This document shows, in pieces, positions 24,101-36,100 of a stretch of DNA of 64,000 nucleotides. The stretch is from Endomychus coccineus (taxonomy: Eukaryota; Arthropoda; Insecta; Coleoptera; Endomychidae): positions 41,492,306-41,556,305 of the forward strand of contig OY294070.1 in the NCBI GenBank assembly GCA_958510875.1. Reading direction: 5' to 3'. Position 1 is the first letter of the stretch. Each line of letters begins with the position of its first letter. The notes beneath the pieces are model-generated. The model was given only the letters and a program-made list of their open reading frames with translations. It ran no database searches and was not told where the DNA came from. The position numbers were made by a program, and so were the translations under genes.

Positions 24101-27100
24101 ATAAACTTTTTATAAAGGAACTTCTATTTATTTGGCAACAACCAACCTAAAGAGAGAAAGGAAAATTATCTATACAAACTACAAATTAAAAGGTACATTA
24201 AGGAGCCTGGACCCACCGATCCGGAAACCGGAGTAAATCATTCAATGTTATAAGGAAACATTAAGTGACAACCTTTTCTTGCCTGGATTGAACATTTGGG
24301 GGCAGAAACAGGTTACAATACATTTGTTCCGCGGAGTGTCCCAAAGCTAGTTTGCTAACAAAAGTGAGAGAAGTCACGTGATCAATTGATCACTGCTTTT
24401 TTTTATGATAAGCTTTAGTGAAGTAAAAAGGATGAACTTACTTGCTGATTTTGGACATAAATGAAATATTCGCTTTGGGTTTATTCAATTTAGAAGCTGT
24501 ATCTTCGTTAGGTTTACATTCTTTTTTGACGGTTATTGGAAGCTCTTCCGTAGTTTTATTCAACATCTCGTCTTCGAAAATATCTCCCTTATTAAGAAAT
24601 TCTTGGTGTAGTTGCTCATATTGCTGTGCCGTTAAAGACACATCATGTGTAACACTTTTCTCGACTTTTTGCACACTTTTCTTAACTGGTGCCCCGAAGA
24701 ATTTATCAAGTTTTTGTTCATTAGCATCTGTTCGGACCAATTCTTTGCTGTAAATAATTTTCTCTGGTTGTCTTTTATCTTGTATAGTTAATGGTTCAAT
24801 CTGAACGCCTGGCAGTTTCGCCTACAATCACCAACAAAGAAATTTTTACGACGCTATTAAATTACTAATAGGATCTATAATACTTAATCGAGCTCCAATG
24901 TATTTGCACTAGTGAACATTTAGGAATCTTGGACGAAATTTACGATGTCAATTCAAAATTCGGTGCTCAAAGACCTATTATATGGTTGTTACGTGAGATG
25001 ACAGAGGTAATGTGGAATTAGGAAAATGGCAACATATGGAACAAAATATTTGCTAGCATTAAATGTTGAATTCAGTGCAAATTCAAGTTTTGTTTCTTCA
25101 ACATACGAGGACAAGGTGAAAAGTCCCTGAAAAATAAAACAGATGGCGCCACAATCGAAAATCCCATCTGACATTTGTGATGTACCACTTTTAACTGGAA
25201 CGCACTAAAATGTTCAGACTGATATGTCTATCAGTTCTGTTTTAACACCCATCGAAAGCAAACAATCTTGAAGATTTTTGTAAACGTGGAAAAAAGTGAA
25301 TTTCGCGTCTTGATTAAACATTATTTCTTGCGTGGAAAAAATACTAAGCAAACCAAAGCATCGCTTGTTAAACACTATGGGGACTCGTCACCATCGATTG
25401 GAACGATTCACAAAGGACGCCGAACGTTCTGGTCGTCCAATTGAGGTTACAGCCGGAAATCGTCGATAAAATCCATGGTATGATATTGGACGATCGGCGA
25501 CCTAAATTGCACGAGATTGCTAAGGCTATGGGCAATCAACCGAACGGGTACGAAACAGTTTGCATGAATTTTTGAATATGAGAAAGCTATCTGCCAGATG
25601 GGTGCCGCATTTGCTCTCTATTGACAACAAGTGCGACCGTGTGACAACATCAAAAGAGTGTTTGGGGATGTTCAAGCGCGATAAGGATTTTTTGCGTCGT
25701 TTCGTAACCGTGGACGAAACATGGATGCATCACAACACACCAGAGACCAAAGAACAATCGAAACAGTCAACTTGTCCTGGCGAATCGAAGCTGGACAAGA
25801 CCAAAGTGGGTTTATCGGTCAAAAAAGTCATGGCGACAGTTTTTTGGTATGCAGACGGTATCGTCCATATCGATTACTCTGAAAAGGACAAAACGATCAC
25901 CAGCGTATATTATGCAGAGCTGTTGGATCGATTCGACACCGATTAGAAGCGAAAGCGGTGGCATTTGGCAAAGAAAATAGTGCTCTTTCACCAGGAAACG
26001 CACCGGCGCACAGGTCCGATGAAAATTGCATGAATTGCGCTACGATTTGATTCGTCATCCACCATATTCTCCAGATTTGGCCCCTGCGATTTTTATCTAT
26101 TTCCAACTTGAATAAATAGCTTGGCGGAAAGAGATTTGGCTCAAACGATGTCATCGCTGAAACAACTATTTTGAAATATTGCCGAAATCATATTATTTGG
26201 AAGGGATCGAAATTAGAAATACGTTGGAAGAAGTGTATAGGGCTTCAAGGAGATTATGTTGAGAAATAAAATAAGTTTTGACCAAATAAATCATTTCTTG
26301 TTTCATTTTTTAGCTTGCCTCCGTATATTATATTATGTATAACCCACGGTCGTACATACAGGTCTGGAAACTCGGGGCTGTTTCCTATGTGAGAAATGGG
26401 ACCGCTAAGCGTCGACTGTCGCGTAGTACCAAAAGACGTCACGTGAGAGTATTCTCTGACAACTGTCATTCTTAAGTTGTAAACACAAGGAATACCTGCG
26501 TTTTTAGAAACAAATTACGAAACTGTGCATTGTGCCGAAATGCAAAACGTGGTACAAAAGTGTAAAGCAAAAAACTTCTGTTTTTAAAGCCGAAAGATGC
26601 GGAAATGCGAAAAAAGTGGATGCTTGCGATTCCGGATAGAAATCGTTTTAACGAGGTCTTTTATGTGTGCGAGCATGTATAACGAAAAAGGGGAAGTTAT
26701 TTTTAAGGTGAGTAATACATTTTGACAAGAGTAACAGTTCTATTCCTCTCTCAAATCAGAATACTTAGTAACACTGCTTACGATTCCGGAAAGTAATCGT
26801 TTTACCACTTCGAGATTCAAGCGGTAGCTAGTGGCTGAGCGGGGGACTACGAGTTTGGCGACGCGTAAGAGACCCATGTCAAACATACGAGTCCCCAGAC
26901 CTGTATGTTATGTACTACCGTGGTATAACCATAAGTATAAATTTGTCATGACGATAATACAATTAGTTACCATCAAATTGGATTCAGAAAAATATAAATT
27001 TACCATATGTACGTTACCTGCGTATAAAAAATTCTTGAATTATTGGAACCCAACAATTTGATTTCCAAATTTGCTACAATAGATTCAACTATTTGTTCTT

Positions 27101-30100
27101 CATTCAAGAAATGGACCTCATGTTTTGTAGGATGAATATTTACATCTACATGTTTCGGATTAATTTCCAAGTTGAGATAAACAAAAGGATGAGTATTTTT
27201 AGGTAAATACGTCGCATACACCTGATCTATACATTTTTTCAAACCTAAAAGAAAACTTGGCTAATTATGAAATTTTAAGATGAATAATATCATTCACAAA
27301 GAAGTTGAATAGTAATTATTGGAAAATCTTCTTCAATAATTATAAAATTTAGAAGAATGATTGGATTCAAAAATAATATAATCAACCTAGCAAATGTTTT
27401 GCAAAAGTAATTGCAAATTAGTTTTGGGTGTAGTAGCATAGAAAATGTCTGGTGAATTTTGAGGGAAATGCCCGAGATACAATAGAATAAACGATGATAT
27501 TCTATTAACATAGCTGCTTGACCATTTTAGCTATATGAAAATAAATTAAATTGCATAAAAACTGACATAGAAATCGTCATCTTTATTTATTTAAATTTTC
27601 GAATTTTTACTACGTAGTTCTAGCTATAGAGGGAATTACCTTTCAGCAAAGGTATCATCATCATCATGATCATTTGTGGGGAGAGGGTTTAGCCACTTAG
27701 TTGGGCTCAGCGTGTCAGAAGCCTATTCTATTCTACGAGGTTTGTGGCCCGCCAGAAACCCAGAATAATGCCAACGCTGGCGTCCATAAGTTCTTCTGGG
27801 ATCAGTTTTGATTCTCCGAAGTGACGGTGTCTGAGGGATGTCAATGCAGGGCACTCCAACAGGATGAGAGGCAGTTTCTTCCGCCTCTCTCCATTTCCTG
27901 CATATAGGATCATTCGTGATGCCCGTAGTAGTGTTTGTTAAGACGACAGTGACCGGTTAGGATTCCAGTCTCTGTTCAGAGAAAGGAGTTTCTTTGAGAG
28001 CCTAGGCACAGGCTCTTTGATGAAGAGCTTGGCCTACCTCATGAGTGGCGATTGTCGCCAAAGTTCAGGGGCTGGCCAGGGAGTCGGTCATTTCGTTTCC
28101 TTCAACTCCACTGTGTCCAGCGGCCTTTATTTCTCCTAACTAGTTCAGCTAGTATATCTCTACATTCTTTGACAAGCCTTGATGTGACTCTAGGTGATGT
28201 GAGAGCTCCCAGAGCCGACCGTCTGTCTGTGCAAATATATATGGACCTATTTATAATTTCTTCGCATGTTTTAATGGCAAAGTCGATATTGCGTAGACCT
28301 CCGCCTTAAAAACCGTGCACTAAGCGCCTAGAGTCACTCAGATAGTGATCGTTGGCTTTTTTAGGTACAGTCCCGCCCCAGAAGCCCAACCTACCTTGGA
28401 CCCATCTGTGAACCATATGAGTCCACCTGGTGGCAGTAGAGTGAGTTTCATTACTCCAATCTCCTCTATCCGGGATGAGGATTTTGGGTTAAGTGAGACA
28501 TATAACTGGGATCATGCTATCTTCCTTCATTTCTAGTATGACATTGCCTCACTTAAGATCACCGAGCGTCCACGAGAATAGTGCATTTTGGTCCGGTGAC
28601 CTAGGCCCTTTAGCCTATACGCCTTTCTCATGACCTCAATTTGTATATATACGTGTAGAAGTGGTAATCCTGCGAGAGCTTGAAGGACCCTCGTTGGAGC
28701 CGACTTCATACCGCTCAATATACCTACGCATGTAAGTTGCTGCAGTCGGTCCAGGGGGCGCTGAGACATACCAGACCTTGTCCCCGACCATCACACTATC
28801 GCAGCATAGGTAACCATAGGTAACAAAGGTAGAGGAAAAAAATACCGTTAATAAGAACTGATTTATTCAGATGGAAAAATTAAAATCTAAAATTCCAGAA
28901 ACGAGAATCAATTATTATTCAAATACAATCCGAAAATCAGTATTTTGTAAGTTTTCTCACCATGACATGAATTATCTGATTTAAATAAAAATATTTTCAG
29001 TTACTGGATATATCAATATTGTTCATAAAATTCGCAAACTGGTCTTGGAATTTAAACCCATTTTTTTTAAGCACAACCATAGAACGTACACCAAGTACTC
29101 ATTTACTTTTGCAATTACAAATATTACTTAAATAAAATAATAAAGTACTTACTTTGACAATCTACTAGACGATGGTTGATGAATAATAAAAACAAGAATT
29201 TTTTTGTGGAATAATTAACATTCGTGATGTAACCATTGCTCTTAAAATCCAGAGATACATTTTCCATACAACATTCTATTAGCTCTCTGCAAAAGAAATT
29301 CTTGTTAATGCATCACTTTGAGAAGATAATTAGATATGCTCCACAGTGAAAACAGGAAAAATCAAAACAAACAAACACCACCCGAGGACGTCCGTCTCAC
29401 CGCGAAACCGCTCGACTATCGGGTTTCTTCTAATCAGTCAGCTATGAAAAAGTGTGCTGGGCTATCTCCAGGTTTGCGCCCTACAAATCACTGGGTGAGG
29501 ATGTGTCTTCTCGGCCCTCGGTTATTGTTTAACGAATCTTCTCTGGGGAGTATGCTTATACGATCTTATCAAAGGTGTATCGTGGTGTCATCCCAGCCGT
29601 TCTCACCGCAGTAGATGGGGTGGGTTTCACCACTGATTGGACGTGAGTTATGGTTAACGTTTGGCTTCCACAGTCCTAATGATATAAGTGTGTGGACAGG
29701 TTTTGGTTGCCGCACCTTTTCCATGTCTACTACGCTGGGACAGTGGTAGAAGATGCAGAGCTTGATTTGACCATCAAATTTCTTCAGATGCTAAGAACTT
29801 ATTTGGTTTTTCCCACTGTGGATGACATAAGCAGAGTAAGCTGCAGTAGTGTAGCTAAAGTGCTTCCTACTCCTACTATACGTCGTGGCTTCCATTCCCA
29901 CATAATCTGTATTTTAAATTAATATTTGTATGAAATGAGTTTGAAAATGTCTGCAAAATAAAAGTTCATTTTTATACTATAAAATCAACATTCGATTATT
30001 TCAGTTTGTCCCAAGGTAAAACCAACTTTGTCCCAAGGTTGAACAACTGGTTTTATCTTGGGACAAAAAACACCAGCTGGTAAAATGATTATTAATGGTG

Positions 30101-33100
30101 TATCCACCGTTTTTCAGCGAAATGCTATTTGAAGTTATTGCGAGTAAAGGGATAAAATATCGACTTATTCGAATGAAACGTTTTCGTACAAAAATTATAA
30201 ATGATGATAATGTCCCAAGGTACAACCCTTTCCCCTATCATGTCATTAAGCGGATACACTTTGTTTATACATAGCGTAATAAAAAAATATCAGAGTAGTG
30301 TCAGTATTTTGTCAGTTCTAATCATAGAGCAAAACTTTCCGTTTTTTTCAAATGCTGTTCCTGCAATTATTCGATTATTTTTAAGCTATTGCATATAGCT
30401 TTTATCGCGGGCTTTGATCGCGGCGACCGAATCAAGAAATTCCGTAACGAAAAATATGGTAAGACCTAAACACCTAACGTGTGTCAAATTAATTAATTAA
30501 TTTGAAGTTTCTAAAAGTGAGAAATTTCGCTATTTTATACGAATGTTATAACACTCTAGCGCTTTAGACTCCGGGATTTTCACGTGGCCTATCGAAATTA
30601 GAAGGTTCGAATTATCTAAAAACATAATTGCATGAACTCCAGACGTCCTCTGTAATTAGCTACGAACGAAATCATTTTAACATATGCCTCTAGGAGCTCG
30701 CTACGCGTCAGTTAGAGTTTATACGTTAGACGCGCGTAGCAGAGATCTGAGAGTACCTGTTTCTATTAAGCTATTGCATATATTGCATATAGCTTTTATC
30801 GCGGGCTTCGAGCGCGGCGACCGAATCAAGAAATTCCGTAACGAAAAATAACAGGAACTCGTTTATGTTGCGCTCTCTCGGGTGACTAATATTGAAAAAT
30901 TGTATATCACGACAAAAAACGATAATTCTACATTCAAGTTTTATAATAATCGAAGGCAAGCTGCATCGACTGCATCTTTGTTGCAAAAATTCAAAAGACT
31001 GCCTTTAAATAGTGTTCAGACGACAGCTCAAAGTGTCTTAGATTTCACTAGTAATAGAAATGGCATTTCAATAATGACTTTCAATTGCCAAAGTCTAAAT
31101 AGTCACAAATACGATTTACAAGATTCAGTTACGAGACAAACAAATGTGTTACTTCTTGCCGAAACTTGCATGGCGCATGATAATCCGATTGAAATACCTA
31201 ATTTCAATTGTATTGTTCAATTCAAACGAGATACTGTTCCAAAAGGTGGGGTAGCTATTTACCAAAATAATAATAATGTTACTAATATTATGACTCCGAA
31301 TATTGAAATACATATTGCACACGTTAGCGATGTTAATGTTAGGCGCTCATTTGTTGGAGATATTTGTGCGTGCTTATGCAAACTTAGAAATGGCCTACAC
31401 ATAGTCATGGTAGCAATTTACATTTCTCCGAATCCAAAATTGGACGAGGTAGAGCATTTTATTCATCGCACTTTACTGGAGTACACTGAAGAAGGGTCGA
31501 AAATACTTGTACAAATTGTAATAAATTTCCATTTATCTTGGCTGGCGATTTCAACATCAACTTCGCTGATAAAAAATCAGAGCGGTTGACAACTTTTCTT
31601 TCGGAAAAATTGAATTTGAAAATGAATAATGATCCACAAGAATCCACAACAAAATATGGGACCACCATTGACGCGGTATTTTCCAGATATTTAGAGGATA
31701 TCAAGTCTCAAACTTATGTCTCTTATTTCAGTTATTCAGTTACCATAAACCTATAGTTTTAATGATAACAAATTCCTGAATAACCTACATGTAATGTAAG
31801 ATAATAAAAATATTTTAAACGATTTTAACTTCTCATTTATTCAATAAAAGAAAAAAATTTGTTTTCTTATCGGTCACCACGCTCAAAAGTAACGTGAATT
31901 AATATCAAAGAAAAAACTTGAATTAAAATATCAAAGAAAAAAAAAATACTGCATAAATTTGAAAAAATAAATAATTATAATTGCATAAGTTGAGAAAAAA
32001 TGCTATGCAATAGCTTTACCGCGGCAGTCCCCGAGTGCCACACGTATCTTTTTTTTAATACTTTGACTACACGAGAGAAAAACCTATAATGTTCGAGTAA
32101 GAGAGTAACAGTAACGTGTGAGCCAGCAATGGAATGTTGGGAGAGGCATTCAAATTGAGGTTATAGCCACAGGGAAAGACCTCACTAGGTAAAGAGTTGA
32201 AGTATGTTAAGATGTTCGGCAGGTCTCAATGAAGGGGTTACTAAGTTCGAGCTCGTCTATTCCGCCTATTTGGAATCCACCATGTAATATAATGGTAGTG
32301 CGTCTCGTATATTAAAAGCGTAGCCCAAGTCTGTGAACTTACAACTCTTGTCGCAGGGTCGCTGCCGTCGGATGTAAGAGGAGCTATACGGCGCACAGTG
32401 GGTAAATTCACGAATTTAGGTGGACAATAGTCAACTCAAAAATTTTGAATTTCTGAGTGTTAGATATTATTATTACTTAGAAAGTTGCCTAATATTAATG
32501 TTAACTATTTGCTGTGGTACATGGTAAAATGAGTGAAGGACTTCTGTTTACACAACTGCCTAATTCTTTACAGTTAGAATATCTTAAATCGCCGTTTGAT
32601 TATTATGTACAAGTTGTTTCTGCCGTATACAAGTATAGTTTTTCCTTAACAATGAATATTACTGAGATAGATAAGACCATATATTTCCATATTTATATTC
32701 GATCTACATTGTAATTATATGTAGTTAATTTAGCAATTTGTAAATTTATGCCCATATTCAATAAAGAAAGACTCTATAACCCCCAAGGGCTCCCAGACTT
32801 TTTTTTTGAATTTGTTTCACCAATCCTTCTAGTTTTTTATTATTTTATGTTGCACAGATTATTTGCGATTTTTTACGTTTTGGGTGATATAGAATTTTTT
32901 TTCAAACACTGTGCTGGGTGATTCATTTATTGATTTCTTTTTCAAAAAAATAAAAAAAGCACATATCGCGAATAAAGATCGGAAATTTTTATTGGTAAAC
33001 TTTTACAATTAGATGTGAAAACGATATCATTCATACGGCCACTACCACTCTGTTTACAGGCCTGTATCCGAAAGTCGAAATTTTCGATGACTTTTCCCAA

Positions 33101-36100
33101 TAAAAATGAATTCACTTCTTCAATTTCTAAACAAATGTTGTTCTTTGAATTGCATTTTTCTATAGATGAAATTCGACAATTTTGTGAATTCTGAAGTTTT
33201 CGTAGTAAATTTGGGTGATTGAAATGAGTTGTTCTGTTGTTAATAGCGCTATCCATGCATACAATTGTTTTACTTTAATTTAATTATCAGCTTCATCGTT
33301 CTCGCCGTTTAGCTCCTCTTACATCCGACCGTAGCGACCCTGCGGCAAGAGTTGTAAGTTCACAGACTTAGGCTACGCTTTCGTCATGTATAAGAGTATA
33401 CGAGAGACATTACCATTATATTATACAGTGCTGGAATCATTCCATGTCCAAAGCATTCGACAACGTAAACCACCATCAGCTATCACACAAACTGGAGGGG
33501 ATACGAGGCCCAGCTTTAAATTGTGTACGCTCGTATCTCAAGGAAAGAACTCAGACAGTCGAAATAAACAGAGTTAGATCAGATATGCAAAAAGTTAAGG
33601 TGGGGACTCCACTGGACTCCTTCTTATCTTCTACTCTTTTCAATGTATACATCAACGATTTACCAGAATATGTCCTACCAGCGGGAAAACCAGTACAGTA
33701 CGCCAATGACAGCAATGTTATCGTCAGAGCCGATAATAATGAAGAACAAATTGAAAAGAGTAAATCCACCGTGAGATTAATGTCGACATGGTGCAATTTG
33801 AACGGGTTCAAGTTGAATACAACTAGATCATATACAATCTATATTGCCCAAAAAAAAAACACTGGATTGATCCAAACTGAAAATAAATCATTGGAACAGA
33901 CATAGGATTTTTGGGAGTTTATATTGATCAAAATCTAACATGGGAAAGTATATTACCAAGATTGAACTCCTGCTGTTTCATAATAAAAAACATTAAGGAC
34001 TCTCATAATGTGCAAAAAAAAATTATCAGAAATATGATGAAGATACCGCAATTACATTCTTGCAAAAAGCATTTTTCAATCATTAAACATAATGATATAT
34101 CCCTCTCTGTACATATATTCAATATTACACACAATAAAAAACATAGGTAATGCACATCGGAGGCAGGACATTCACACTTTTGACAAAAGGACCAAAAATG
34201 ATCTTCATTTACCGTTTCCCAGACTATCTATTGGCCAACATAATCCCAATTATATGGGGAAGAAATACCTAAATAAATTAAACCTAAAACATATTAAATT
34301 AAACTCCAATTTCAAACTGGAAAATTTTTTCATGCAAAAATGTTATCACTCGGTAGACCAATTTTTAGAAGATACCGAAGGGACAAACTAATAAACAAAG
34401 AATTAAATCACAACATGTGTAAAATGTTGTATCGTAAAAACTAATACTGTAACAGTATATCCAACATTATCAAGTCAAAAATCTCTTTTTTAACTGACAT
34501 TTTTGCTCTGCTTTGTTTTAATTAATGATCTCAATAAAACTGTAATCGTTAGTAATGTTTCCTATCTGAAACTTCATTTGCCATATGAAAAAACCGGGCC
34601 TTGATGAAATGCAAATATCCTCAAATCGGTTGTTGTTTTCTAAGTAGCGGAATCGAGCTCGCGCAACTAGACAGACTGCGGCGCGCGTTCTGTGGGCGGT
34701 CAGGAATATACCCAGACAACGAAACTACATAGACGGCGGCGTGCGCTCTTTATCGCCTTACGCGAAAGACGGCGTGAGCATAGTGAAAGCATAAGCTGAT
34801 CCTTTCGGCACACTACACTCCGTCTTATCCCTTCGGATGTACGCAGCGTACTAACCCCTCTAGTATTATTACTAATATAGCTGAATCAGAATGTATTATC
34901 TGTTACCACGTAAATTTACAATTCTACTCACATTATTTACACTTTAATTTATCCACTTCTATATCCTATTTATCTATAGATCACACCATGTATGTCAGAT
35001 AATTGTGATACAGCTCAAAAAGCGTTATGATATCTGCTTGTAAGAAAATATTTTTCCAACAGTCTCAAAATAACCACAAAACCCCCTATACACAAAAAAG
35101 GAGCAACTAAAATCCATCTAATGTTGCCTTCCAGGCAAAGTATTTGGAATATGTCAATACATGGAAACTCACAATCTACTAAATGAGGCTCAATTTGTTT
35201 TCAGAAGTGGATTATCCACAACAGGTGCAATCAACAACCTGCTTGAAGTAATTATTGACGGGTATAATAGTAGATCTGTTACTATGTAAACGTGTCCAGT
35301 TTATGCAATCATATCTAGAAAATATGGAACAATAAGTAAGCATAAAAAATGACATCACTGACCGACGGGTAACTAACAGAGAAGTACCCCAGGGATCAAT
35401 ATTGGGGCCGATATTATGTGTATTTTTCATAAACGATATGTCAAACAGCAGTGGAAATACCGATTTTGTGTTATTGGCTGATGATACTTCCCCGGCTGAA
35501 TATAACAGTAGCAAAATAGAAAGCTGGAGTCATCCTGATTGGGTTACAGCCAATAAAATCAAGCTAAATGCAGATAAAACTATAGTAATGACCTTAAGTT
35601 TAGGAGCTACGAGGGCAAGGTGAAAAAGTCCCTGAAAAATGAAACAAGAAATGATTTATTTCATCAAAACTAATTTTTTTTCAACATAATCTCCTTATAG
35701 CCTGATACACTTCGTTCAAGGTTTTTCTAATTTTTCGATCCCTTCCAAATTATACGATTTCGGCAACCCTTCAAAATAGCCGTTTCTTTCAGTGATGAAC
35801 TCATCTTCAAGTTTGGAAATGGATAAATATCGCAGGGGGTCAAATCTGGAGAATATGGTGGATGACGAACTAATTCATGCAAGTTTGCTATTGTGACTGC
35901 GGACCTGTGCGCCGGTGCGTTGACCTGATGGAAGAGCACTTTTTTCTTTGCCAAATGCGACCGCTTTTGCTTCGAATCGGCGTCGTATCGATCCAACAGC
36001 TCTGCATAATATACGCCGGTGATCGTTTTGCCCTTTTCAATGTTATCGATATGGACGATACCGTGTGCATCCCAAAAAACTGTCGTCATGACTTTGTTGG

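Noticed and set aside
29336..29922. Two plus frames of 92 and 76 codons
   Set aside because: No motif, and they sit in a patch of probable old repeat.
34660..34850. G+C-rich patch as a SINE or tRNA
   Set aside because: No A/B box pair or cloverleaf could be made out by eye.
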